The translations under genes were made by a program, and so were the position numbers. Shown piece after piece: positions 1 through 7,521 of a stretch of DNA of 64,000 nucleotides (position 1 is the stretch's first letter; each line of letters opens with the position of its first letter). The stretch covers positions 36,202-100,201 of the forward strand of contig CBDCGJ010000058.1 in the NCBI GenBank assembly GCA_965216645.1, read 5' to 3'. The DNA comes from CBDCGJ01 sp965216645. GTDB lineage: Bacteria; Pseudomonadota; Alphaproteobacteria; GCA-2731375. The notes below the pieces were generated by a model. It was not told the origin of the DNA. It worked only from the letters and a program-made list of their open reading frames with translations, and made no database searches.

Positions 1-576
1 GCCGGTTACCTCGAATGGCGTTGGCGCGTGGAAACGATGTCCGCGACAGGTGTTACATGCAGTCAATCCGCCGAACTCATAATCGACGACGTTGCCATCA
101 AAAAGAGTTAGCAATCCTTGCAACGGTCGTACCCATTTGGTCTCTCCGCTGCCCCAACGCATGCTTTTCGGCCAAGGCAGTTTAGAGAACGCGACCGGCA
201 ATAACTCAGCGAGTACGTCGGCGGTCGGCCGCCCTTTTTGTTCGATGACGACGAACAGAAACGTTCCCTTCTTAGTTTCGCGCTGTTCGCAATCTTCCAA
301 TTTGACGTTGTTCGCGCGCAGGAAGCCTTCCACAGCTTTTTCTGGCGCGTCGACTTTTGGACCGCGACGTTCCTCCCGTATGTCGGGTTGCGCGGAGGGT
401 AATCCGTCGACTACCAACGTAAGTCGGCGCGGCGTGGCGAAGTCCTCGACCGTTTCGAAACTCAGTCCGGCTTCCTTCATTCCCTCGACGACCAATCGGG
501 ACAGATCGGCACTGGCGCGAGCCTGCATGCGTGCCGGGATTTCTTCCGAGAAAATCTCGATTAAAAGCTCCGCCAT
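1..576 (-). CDS. glyS: glycyl-tRNA synthetase beta subunit (partial, cut by left edge)
   Basis: This is the N-terminal part of the beta subunit of the heterotetrameric bacterial glycyl-tRNA synthetase, which helps the alpha subunit bind tRNA-Gly in the cytoplasm. The frame opens with MAELLIEIFSEEIPARMQ, the typical GlyS start, and continues in the family pattern (FATPRRLTL, KSMRWGSG, FVRPLQ-like WVRPLQGLL). The ATG at 574-576 lies one base after the glyQ stop, so the two genes are translationally coupled. The gene continues beyond position 1, so roughly 190 of about 690 codons are visible. Identification is secure from the N-terminus and from the glyQ neighbour. Confidence 0.95.
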   Translation of the reverse strand, partial: MAELLIEIFSEEIPARMQARASADLSRLVVEGMKEAGLSFETVEDFATPRRLTLVVDGLPSAQPDIREERRGPKVDAPEKAVEGFLRANNVKLEDCEQRETKKGTFLFVVIEQKGRPTADVLAELLPVAFSKLPWPKSMRWGSGETKWVRPLQGLLTLFDGNVVDYEFGGLTACNTCRGHRFHAPTPFEVTG

Positions 577-577
577 C

Positions 578-1474
578 TTATGGCGCCTCCGCCTCGGATC
601 GTTCTCCTTGACTGATCAGCCAAGCTTCCGCGCAGCCACGGGCAAGCGTCCGGACTCGACCGATATAGCTCGCCCGTTCCGTCACGCTGATAACGCCGCG
701 CGCGTCGAGGAGATTGAATAGATGACTTGCCTTGATGCAATGGTCGTAGGCTGGCAGCGGCAGTTCTTGTTCTACCAAAGACATGCACGATTCTTCCGCA
801 TCAACGAAATGCTGAAACAGCTTATCCGTATCCCGCCCCTCAAAATTGTAAGCGGAAAACTCTCGTTCGGCCTGACTGTAAACGTCGCCGTAACTGACGC
901 CGGCACCGTTCCAATCGAGGTCCCGGAAATGATCGACGCCCTGGACATACATGGCCAATCGTTCCAGACCGTAGGTTAACTCTCCGGAAACCGGCCGGCA
1001 GTCGAAACCGCCGACTTGCTGGAAATATGTAAACTGGCTTACTTCCGCTCCGTCGCACCAGACTTCCCAACCGAGGCCCCAGGCGCCAAGCGTCGGGCTC
1101 TCCCAATCGTCTTCGACGAAGCGAATGTCGTGGTTTTTAGCGTCGAGACCGATGGCCGCTAGGCTGCCGAGATAAAGCTCCTGAAGGTCGGGCGGGGACG
1201 GCTTAAGAATGACCTGAAACTGATAATAGTGCTGCAGCCGGTTCGGGTTTTCGCCGTATCGTCCGTCCGTGGGGCGCCGCGACGGTTGGACATAGGCGGC
1301 GTTCCAAGGTTTGGAGCCAAGTGCCCGCAATGTCGTTGCCCAATGGAAGGTGCCGGCGCCCATTTCCATGTCGTAGGGTTGCAGGATGACACAACCTCGC
1401 GCCGCCCAATAATTCTGCAGCCTTAGGATCAGACCCTGGAAGGTCTTCGGGTTCGGCATGTCTTGCGCCGCCAT
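578..1474 (-). CDS. glyQ: glycyl-tRNA synthetase alpha subunit
   Basis: GlyQ carries the class II catalytic core that activates glycine with ATP and charges tRNA-Gly together with GlyS. The 298-residue product has the usual family length and shows the hallmark blocks WAARGCVILQPYDMEMGAGT near residues 24-43, YVQPSRRPTDGRYGENPNRL near 61-80, and GLERLAMYVQGV near 170. The first ATG (1472-1474) is taken as the start; an alternative Met lies five codons in (MPNPKTFQ). It is the first gene of a glyQ-glyS operon, and the small membrane protein gene at 1567 diverges from it. Confidence 0.97.
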   Translation of the reverse strand: MAAQDMPNPKTFQGLILRLQNYWAARGCVILQPYDMEMGAGTFHWATTLRALGSKPWNAAYVQPSRRPTDGRYGENPNRLQHYYQFQVILKPSPPDLQELYLGSLAAIGLDAKNHDIRFVEDDWESPTLGAWGLGWEVWCDGAEVSQFTYFQQVGGFDCRPVSGELTYGLERLAMYVQGVDHFRDLDWNGAGVSYGDVYSQAEREFSAYNFEGRDTDKLFQHFVDAEESCMSLVEQELPLPAYDHCIKASHLFNLLDARGVISVTERASYIGRVRTLARGCAEAWLISQGERSEAEAP

Positions 1475-1566
1475 GGTCAGTCAGCCTTTCCGGAGATACG
1501 ATATGGTGTCAGTCCATCAATTTGTGCGGCGCAAAATAACGGCGGGGCATAGGGGGGTCAACACGG

Positions 1567-1812
1567 ATGACGGGGACGACAAGATTTGCGCTCGCCGGCG
1601 GGATCATCGCCGCAGCGGGCTTGGTCGTTTGTTTATATGCTTACTTTCTCGTGCCGCCTTACGCCGGCGCGAGCGGGGCCGGTATGGCTGGCCTGGGATC
1701 CGCCTTCGCCATGATCGGCGGCATGCTTGCAATCGGTATTGGTCTATTGGTGGCGCTCGGCGCTTTGTTGTGGAAATTCATCCGCACAAGGCGGGCGACC
1801 GGCCGCCACTAA
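1567..1812 (+). CDS. small membrane protein, two predicted TM helices
   Basis: I do not recognise this 81-residue protein. It has two long hydrophobic stretches, about residues 7-28 (FALAGGIIAAAGLVVCLYAY) and 41-70 (GLGSAFAMIGGMLAIGIGLL and following), and ends in a short basic tail (KFIRTRRATGRH), so an inner-membrane hairpin with cytoplasmic C-terminus is likely. A G-rich stretch lies just upstream of the ATG and could serve as the ribosome-binding site. It is transcribed away from glyQ, and its last 35 bases overlap the 3' end of the leftward deaminase gene. The membrane topology is inferred; the function is unknown. Confidence 0.65.
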   Translation: MTGTTRFALAGGIIAAAGLVVCLYAYFLVPPYAGASGAGMAGLGSAFAMIGGMLAIGIGLLVALGALLWKFIRTRRATGRH

Positions 1813-2206
1813 TATCGCGGCCGTAGTAGAAGCGATCGAGCCCGGCCCAGTATGCTGCGGCTTCGCACATCGGGCAGGGGCGGGAGGACGAATACATCAC
1901 GCATCCATCGAGGTTGCGTCGACCCAGAGCCGCCGCGGCCGCGCGGATGGTTGTCAATTCGGCATGCGCCGTCGGATCCCCATCCAGAACCACCCGGCTG
2001 GCCGATTGGGCGACGATCCGACCGCGAAAAACGATCACCGCGCCATAAGGCTGATCGCCTGTCCTGGAAGCCAGTGCCCGCATTTCGAAGGCGCGATCCA
2101 TAAAACTTTTAGGCGTTGAAGCCGCGGGTTGTTCGATGGCGTTCGTCGCGCTTGGCCACAGCAATGCCCCGCCGACGAAGCCACGGCGTGTCATGCGGTT
2201 ATTCAT
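1778..2206 (-). CDS. nucleoside/guanine deaminase-like protein with Tat signal
   Basis: The protein belongs to the zinc-dependent cytidine/guanine deaminase fold. It shows the HAE motif (DPTAHAELTTI) and the PCxxC motif (SRPCPMCEAAAYWAGL) that hold the catalytic zinc. The frame is open back to 2275, but the ATG at 2204-2206 is preferred because GGGAG sits seven bases upstream. With that start the protein begins MNNRMTRRGFVGGALLW, a short twin-arginine signal with a TNA cleavage-like site, suggesting export to the periplasm, which is unusual for a deaminase. About 142 residues. It is the last gene of a leftward sppA-small protein-deaminase operon. The substrate cannot be read from the sequence. 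Confidence 0.75.
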   Translation of the reverse strand: MNNRMTRRGFVGGALLWPSATNAIEQPAASTPKSFMDRAFEMRALASRTGDQPYGAVIVFRGRIVAQSASRVVLDGDPTAHAELTTIRAAAAALGRRNLDGCVMYSSSRPCPMCEAAAYWAGLDRFYYGRDISGGRSPALCG

Positions 2207-2222
2207 GGCGCGCTCCCATGTC

Positions 2223-2438
2223 TCATGCGTACGGACAATCGCCGCGCACGCATTGTCGTCGCGATGGGTCGACATGTTTTCCGCAGGCGTCGCACCTGAC
2301 TAAGTCGACCGTTTCGCCGGCCTTCTCAGTAATCTTGTCGCTGCCGTTTCCGCGCCGCAACTGGTTCAAAAAACGATAACCGAATATTACCGTAATGATG
2401 ATCACCACAGTCAACGCGATTTTCGAGAAGCTCAGCAT
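2223..2438 (-). CDS. small membrane-anchored protein with four-cysteine C-terminus
   Basis: This 71-residue protein has an N-terminal membrane helix (about residues 7-24, IALTVVIIITVIFGYRFL) and a soluble tail with CDACGKHVD followed by CVRGDC. The four cysteines are spaced like a small zinc ribbon. It starts eight bases after the sppA stop codon and ends 16 bases before the deaminase start, so it is co-transcribed with both. I do not know a function. Conserved spacing in a tight operon and a plausible zinc motif argue that it is real. Confidence 0.7.
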   Translation of the reverse strand: MLSFSKIALTVVIIITVIFGYRFLNQLRRGNGSDKITEKAGETVDLVRCDACGKHVDPSRRQCVRGDCPYA

Positions 2439-2446
2439 GATGACGG

Positions 2447-3298
2447 TTACAAGCCGAACCGACGCCAGAGCAGTCGCTCACCGATCACGTCGAGCAAATG
2501 TTCGGCGAAAGCACCCGTCGCGTCGCCCAGGTTGAGCCGGCGTTGCAGCCAACCTTTCTTGGCCTCCATACGGCGAACCTTCACTTTGTCGCCGAATTTT
2601 TCCCGCATGGTCTGCTGACAGTCGCCCAATCCATCGACCAGGCCCAATTCCACCGCGCGGCCGCCAAGCCAGAACTCCCCATTGAAAAGATCGACGTCGC
2701 CGGCCTTCAACTTTTCGCGCCGCCGATCCTCGACATGGCGTCGGAAAGCGTCGTGAATATCCCTCTGAAGCGCACTAAGCCGCTTCAAATCCTCCGGTTT
2801 TTCCGGTGCGAAGGGGTCAAGAAAGCTCTTTTCCTCTCCCGATGTGTGGACCCGGCGTTCGACGCCGATTTTTTTGATGAGATCTTCGAACCCAAAACTG
2901 GCGGATATGACGCCGATGGATCCGATGATGCTGTTTTCGTTGGCGTAGATCTCATCGCCGGCACAGGCCAACCAATAGCCCCCGGACGCCGCCACATCTT
3001 CACAAAACGCGAATATAGGGATGTCTTTTTCTTTCGATAGCGCCCGGATGCGATCATGCAGCAGGGCCGATTGAACCGGCGACCCGCCTGGCGAATTTAT
3101 CAATAAAGCCACGGCCTTAAGTCGCTTGAGTTCGAACGCGTCGGCAATAACCTCGTCCAATTGGGCCAGATTTAAGGTTTGTCGCCCAGGCCCCGCCGTG
3201 GGTGCGATCACGCCCGACAGAGCCACGGCCGCGACAACCGGCGGTCGATTTTTCCATCTCTCCAACCATGATTTGGGATGAAGGTGTTTCAGGTCCAT
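2447..3298 (-). CDS. sppA: S49 family signal-peptide peptidase (SppA/SohB-like)
   Basis: This is a membrane-linked serine protease of the S49 family that degrades cleaved signal peptides. The 283-residue product is the short, single-domain form. It shows the substrate groove NSPGGSP (about residues 68-74), the nucleophile block AASGGYWLACAGDEIYA with the catalytic serine near residue 105, and a downstream lysine in GEEKSFLDPFAPE that fits the Ser-Lys dyad of the family. A hydrophobic segment near residues 20-35 may act as a weak anchor. GGAG precedes the ATG. It heads an operon with the zinc-ribbon-like and deaminase genes. Confidence 0.88.
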   Translation of the reverse strand: MDLKHLHPKSWLERWKNRPPVVAAVALSGVIAPTAGPGRQTLNLAQLDEVIADAFELKRLKAVALLINSPGGSPVQSALLHDRIRALSKEKDIPIFAFCEDVAASGGYWLACAGDEIYANENSIIGSIGVISASFGFEDLIKKIGVERRVHTSGEEKSFLDPFAPEKPEDLKRLSALQRDIHDAFRRHVEDRRREKLKAGDVDLFNGEFWLGGRAVELGLVDGLGDCQQTMREKFGDKVKVRRMEAKKGWLQRRLNLGDATGAFAEHLLDVIGERLLWRRFGL

Positions 3299-3430
3299 GG
3301 CTCTCCAAAACCAAAAAATGCAGGAAGGCTTGCAAAAAAACGAACTCTTAAGGCCTTTGTTAACAATTGAGCGGAATAATTCGCAAGATTAAATATTTCG
3401 AACAATTTCATCGCTGGAACTAGCCTAACC

Positions 3431-3934
3431 ATGCGCAGAGCCGTAAGAGCCATTACCGAAAGACACCACCGTAACGTCGAACTTTCTGTCACGGGGGTGC
3501 CGTATGATCGATTCGATGGGATCCACGGTTTGGACGGCACACTGCCGAAAACGGTCATAGAGGAAGTTGACACCGCGCTGAGAAACCTTATCGAAAAGCT
3601 GGGTGTCGCCAATGAGCGGCTTTGCCTCGTCCACTTGGAGACCGACGCGATTATGTCCGAATCCGCCGTCCGAGAAGCGATTGGCCGTTCTTGCCTATTC
3701 TACATGTTGGAGCCGGATTGCTATGTCTTGCTCTATTTCGGTTCCCGCAGTGTAGCGGATCAAATAGAAGATCTACGTCAACGTTTCGCCGGGTTGCCCC
3801 GTAAGCCTTGTGCTAAAAAATCGGATCAAACGGTCAGTTTGCGTTGTCTCTCCGTCTGGAGCCATAGCGTTGTCGATCCGCTGGCGCTGTTGAAGGAACT
3901 CCTGCAGCAGCCTTCTCTTCGGATCGCGATCTAG
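3431..3934 (+). CDS. hypothetical protein
   Basis: I do not recognise this 167-residue protein. It is soluble, has no signal peptide or membrane helix, and its C-terminal half (DLRQRFAGL ... VDPLALLKELLQQ) has a helix-sheet pattern that faintly resembles the end of a nucleotide-cyclase-type fold, but no GGDEF or other signature is present. There is only a weak GGAA element before the ATG. It stands alone between the divergent sppA operon and the CaiB gene on the same strand. The codon use is like its neighbours, so the frame is probably real, but the role is open. Confidence 0.55.
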   Translation: MRRAVRAITERHHRNVELSVTGVPYDRFDGIHGLDGTLPKTVIEEVDTALRNLIEKLGVANERLCLVHLETDAIMSESAVREAIGRSCLFYMLEPDCYVLLYFGSRSVADQIEDLRQRFAGLPRKPCAKKSDQTVSLRCLSVWSHSVVDPLALLKELLQQPSLRIAI

Positions 3935-4044
3935 TCCATCTCCGTCAGCTAATCTTTGGTCAAACGCTTTGACCGGCCGATTTCTTCGGCTATTCTCGCC
4001 TCGCAATTTTTCAGAACGTTAGGAATGCGAGGTGGAAAGTCGTC

Positions 4045-5193
4045 ATGGGACCACTTGCCGGAGTTAAAGTCGTTGAAATCGCGGGAATCGGACCGGGTCC
4101 GTTTGCCTGCATGATGTTGGCCGATATGGGTGCGGAGGTTATCCGCGTCGATCGGTTGGCACCGTCCGGCCTGGGGCTCAGTACAAAAACCAAATATGGC
4201 CTGTTAAACAGGAATCGGCGGTCGATCTCCGTCGACTTGAAGAATTCCGAAGGCGTGGACGCTGTGCTCCGTCTTGTGGACAGCGCCGATATTCTCATCG
4301 AAGGCTTCCGCCCGGGTGTCGCCGAACGCCTCGGCATAGGTCCCGACACCTGCCTCGCGCGCAATCCGAAGTTAGTCTATGGCCGGATGACAGGTTGGGG
4401 ACAGGACGGTCCGATCGCGCATAGCGCCGGCCACGACATCAACTACATTTCCCTTTCGGGCGCGCTGCACGCCATCGGCACCAAAGACGGACCGCCGGTA
4501 CCGCCCTTGAACCTGGTCGGCGATTTCGGCGGCGGCGGCATGTTCATGGTATCGGGCGTTTTGGCCGCCTATATCGAGGCGCAAAAATCCGGGCAGGGAC
4601 AAGTCGTCGACACGTCGATGGTCGAGGGTTCCGCCTATCTCGCCACCTCAATCATGGGCATGATGCAGGCGGGTGCTTGGCAGGAAGAGCGGGGCGTCAA
4701 CGTCTTGGATACGGGCGCGCATTTTTACGGGGTCTATGAGACCAAAGACGGCAAGCATGTTTCCATCGGTTCGATCGAACCCAAATTTTACGATGACTTG
4801 TTAAAAGCCACGGGCCTCGACAATCAGGAATTGCCGGAACAGATGGACAAGGCCGGTTGGGCGAACATGAAGACGCGCTTGGCGGAGGTTTTCAAAACCA
4901 AGACCAGGGACGAATGGGATGAAATCATGTTGGGCAGCGATATCTGCTATGCTCCGGTCCTAAGCTTCTCCGAGGCATTCGATCACCCGCATAATCAGGC
5001 GCGGGACAGTTTCGTCGACGTCGATGGCGTTCGGCAACCGGCACCGGCGCCGCGTTTCAGCCGCACGGAAACCGAAGTCACGTCGGGGCCGCCGGAATTG
5101 GGCGAACATACCAGCGAGGCGCTCGGCGACTGGGGCTTTTCCGCCGCCGAAATCGATGCATTGCGCGAGAAAGGCGCGATTGGCGGGCAGTAA
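4045..5193 (+). CDS. CaiB/BaiF CoA-transferase family, alpha-methylacyl-CoA racemase type
   Basis: The 382-residue protein is a family III CoA-transferase fold enzyme of the alpha-methylacyl-CoA racemase branch, which inverts the C2 centre of 2-methylacyl-CoA esters during branched-chain acid or steroid side-chain breakdown. Visible marks are the N-terminal LAGVKVVEIAGIGPGPFACM, GHDINYISLSG (the histidine matching His126 of the mycobacterial racemase), NLVGDFGGGGM (matching Asp156) and GSIEPKFYDDL (matching Glu241). All three catalytic positions are present, which favours a racemase over a CoA-transferase. It stands alone, and the universal stress protein gene converges on it with two bases between stop codons. 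Confidence 0.87.
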   Translation: MGPLAGVKVVEIAGIGPGPFACMMLADMGAEVIRVDRLAPSGLGLSTKTKYGLLNRNRRSISVDLKNSEGVDAVLRLVDSADILIEGFRPGVAERLGIGPDTCLARNPKLVYGRMTGWGQDGPIAHSAGHDINYISLSGALHAIGTKDGPPVPPLNLVGDFGGGGMFMVSGVLAAYIEAQKSGQGQVVDTSMVEGSAYLATSIMGMMQAGAWQEERGVNVLDTGAHFYGVYETKDGKHVSIGSIEPKFYDDLLKATGLDNQELPEQMDKAGWANMKTRLAEVFKTKTRDEWDEIMLGSDICYAPVLSFSEAFDHPHNQARDSFVDVDGVRQPAPAPRFSRTETEVTSGPPELGEHTSEALGDWGFSAAEIDALREKGAIGGQ

Positions 5194-5195
5194 GC

Positions 5196-6035
5196 TCAGC
5201 GGGCCAGGAAAACCGGAATTTCCGCGTTCAGAATAATATGTTGCGTGGCGCCCCCAAAGATCAGTTGACGGAGCCGGCTTTGGGTGTAAGCGCCCTTGAT
5301 CAGCATATCGCCGTTCAGACGGCCGCAATCTTCCAGGATCGCCTCTCCGGCCTGCCGGCCCTGTTGGTCGTCGTCGGCGGTCACAACATTGATGCCGTGG
5401 CGTTTTAGACGTTCCGCCATCTGATGACCGTCGGGTCCGGGGACCATGCTGCCGTCAACGGTAAGCAGGGTTACTTTCTCCGCCTGAATGAGGAATGGCA
5501 TGGAAAGCGCGATGGCCATCGCGGTTTCCGTGCTGCCGTTCCAGGCGATGACGATATGCTTGCCGACATCGTCCGGCAGCGTAGGGGGAGCCAGAAGGGC
5601 CGGTCGACCGCTTTCGAACAGCGCGGCTTCCAATGTCGCCGTCCAATCGCCACCGACGCGACTGGGTCGGCGGGCCACGATGATCAAGTCGAACAGGCGG
5701 CCAAAGTCGCCAATGATGAAATCCTCTCGCCCGTTGGCTTCGACCCAGACAGCCGTATTTTCTCCCACCGCGCCATGCCGCTCGACAAGCGGGATGTCGG
5801 CCTCGTCCAGTATTTCTTGCAGCGAGGCTTTTAGCGTTTCGCCGTCGGTCAACTGTTGTTCATGCAACTGCGTGACATAGGCGGCAGGCACAATATCGTT
5901 GACGATGACATGGGGTGGCTCGATGGCGCGAAGGACGTCGATCACGCCACCGGTATGCTTCGCCAGTCGACACGCCAATTGTACGGCGACCCTCGTCGCC
6001 GGATCGTCTGAAAACGGGACCAATATATTTTTCAT
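5196..6035 (-). CDS. universal stress protein, tandem UspA domains
   Basis: A 279-residue protein with two UspA folds: residues about 1-140 (MKNILVPFSDDPATR ... DLIIVARRPSR) and 155-279 (HIVIAWNGSTETAMAIA ... GAYTQSRLRQLIFGGATQHI). The second domain retains the G-x2-G-x9-G-like nucleotide-binding stretch and ends IPVFLAR. Proteins of this type bind ATP or other ligands and respond to stress; a specific role is not evident. The start ATG follows GGAG by seven bases. The gene is monocistronic and converges with the CaiB gene. Confidence 0.9.
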   Translation of the reverse strand: MKNILVPFSDDPATRVAVQLACRLAKHTGGVIDVLRAIEPPHVIVNDIVPAAYVTQLHEQQLTDGETLKASLQEILDEADIPLVERHGAVGENTAVWVEANGREDFIIGDFGRLFDLIIVARRPSRVGGDWTATLEAALFESGRPALLAPPTLPDDVGKHIVIAWNGSTETAMAIALSMPFLIQAEKVTLLTVDGSMVPGPDGHQMAERLKRHGINVVTADDDQQGRQAGEAILEDCGRLNGDMLIKGAYTQSRLRQLIFGGATQHIILNAEIPVFLAR

Positions 6036-6158
6036 GTTCTTGCTCCATCCCCCCGATAGAGTAGCGAATCAAGTCTAACACGGTCGTTGGTTGATCCCAA
6101 AATCAGAAACAATAAATAGAAATTTTAGAGAATTTTACAATTAAGGAGATGGAAATTG

Positions 6159-6563
6159 ATGATTGATACAGCAACATTAACAACCGCGCCAAAAGTTACC
6201 GCTCCCGACGGATCGACCGTTCGAATATTGAGCCAATGCCGCCACGGAAGCGGTGCGCATTTCACGTTGGCGCCTGGCGCGACTTCCATCGCCGTGCGGC
6301 ACCGCACGGTGGAAGAAATCTGGTTTATCGTCTCCGGTCAAGGGCGTATGTGGCAAAGCGTCGAGGGGTGCGAGGATTTCGTCGAGCTTGCCCCCGATCT
6401 TTGTCTGACGATTCCGACCGGCGCTGCATTCCAGTTTCGCAACGACGGTGACGAACCGCTTTGCGCCTATGCCGTGACCATGCCGCCGTGGCCGGGTGAG
6501 GATGAAGCTGTCTTCGTCGACGGGACTTGGCCAGCGACCGTTTCGGCGGCTCCGGGTATATAG
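6159..6563 (+). CDS. cupin-domain protein
   Basis: A single-domain cupin of 134 residues. The first metal-binding cupin motif is degenerate but recognisable (SIAVRHRTVEEIWFIVSGQG, where the family has H-x-H and E), and the second is represented by LCLTIPTGAAFQFRNDGDEP. The start at ATG 6159 is chosen because AAGGAGAT lies eight bases upstream; a TTG three bases earlier is also open. The stop is five bases before the next ATG, so it is co-transcribed with the EamA transporter. Cupins bind metals or small ligands; no substrate can be named. Confidence 0.8.
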   Translation: MIDTATLTTAPKVTAPDGSTVRILSQCRHGSGAHFTLAPGATSIAVRHRTVEEIWFIVSGQGRMWQSVEGCEDFVELAPDLCLTIPTGAAFQFRNDGDEPLCAYAVTMPPWPGEDEAVFVDGTWPATVSAAPGI

Positions 6564-6567
6564 GGAC

Positions 6568-7521
6568 ATGCGGTTTTCAGGCGATCATATCCACACTTTA
6601 ATGGTCGTGGCGGTCTCAATCTGCTTCGGCCTCACGCCTTTATTCGCAAATCTATTGTCGGAAGCGGGTATCGCGTCATCCGCCATCGCCTTTTATCGCT
6701 ATGTCGTTTCGGCTTTGGTTGTTCTGCCTTTTTTGGCATTGGGACGGGAAAAGCGGCGGGAAACTCTGGCCGCCATGGCTGCGGGCCTGCTTATGGGCGT
6801 GGGTTGGATTGGCTATATCGAGGCGCTGAAGGTGGCGCCGGTGGCCGCCGCCGGCGTGATCTATATGAGCTATCCGCTATTCACACTGCTTTTCGCCTGG
6901 CTATTGCTCAAACAACGGCCAGCCGCACGGATGGTGCTGGCCGGCGTGATGATTTTATTCGGGGCCGTCATATCACTATCGCCCGCAGCAGTGCCGGCGG
7001 AGGCATTAGGGGCGTTGCTGCTCTCGTTCTCCGCACCCTTGGGCTTCGCCATTGCGATCACTGTGGTAACCGGAAAACTGCTCCTATTGACGGCGGTGGA
7101 GCGCATGGCCGGCGTGATGAATGGCGCGCTTATCGGCCTCATACCGATGATCGCTGGCTTGGATATCGCCGAAATTCTGCCGGAAAGTTCGAATGTATGG
7201 CTGCTGGTTGCCGGAGTTACCCTGGTCACTGCCCTGGTACCGCAGTTCATATATTCCTACGCGGCACCGAAGATCGGACCGGCCAGGGCGGCCATGGCGG
7301 GCAGTTTCGAATTGCCCACTATGTTCTTGATCGGCTTCACAGTTTTTGGCGAACGGATCGGCCCTTGGCAGCTTCTGGCGGGCGCACTTGTCGTGCTGGC
7401 GATCGTAATCACGCCACCGCGACGGGTCAGATCGGACGCGTCACCTCAGCCAGCCAATCCGCAACGCCGCTCTCCAAATCAGGTGCCAGAGCCTTCCGCA
7501 CACGAGCATGATAATCGTTGA
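6568..7521 (+). CDS. EamA/DMT-family transporter
   Basis: A membrane transporter of the drug/metabolite superfamily, about 317 residues, with ten hydrophobic segments in two EamA repeats (first repeat VAVSICFGLTPLFANLLSEA ... VILFGAVISL, second repeat LSFSAPLGFAIAITVV ... LAGALVVLAIVI). The frame is open further upstream inside the cupin gene, but the ATG at 6568, five bases after the cupin stop, gives the family N-terminus. The last 95 bases overlap the leftward aminopeptidase gene, where the tail becomes polar and Pro/Arg-rich and is probably not structured. The substrate is unknown. Confidence 0.87.
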   Translation: MRFSGDHIHTLMVVAVSICFGLTPLFANLLSEAGIASSAIAFYRYVVSALVVLPFLALGREKRRETLAAMAAGLLMGVGWIGYIEALKVAPVAAAGVIYMSYPLFTLLFAWLLLKQRPAARMVLAGVMILFGAVISLSPAAVPAEALGALLLSFSAPLGFAIAITVVTGKLLLLTAVERMAGVMNGALIGLIPMIAGLDIAEILPESSNVWLLVAGVTLVTALVPQFIYSYAAPKIGPARAAMAGSFELPTMFLIGFTVFGERIGPWQLLAGALVVLAIVITPPRRVRSDASPQPANPQRRSPNQVPEPSAHEHDNR

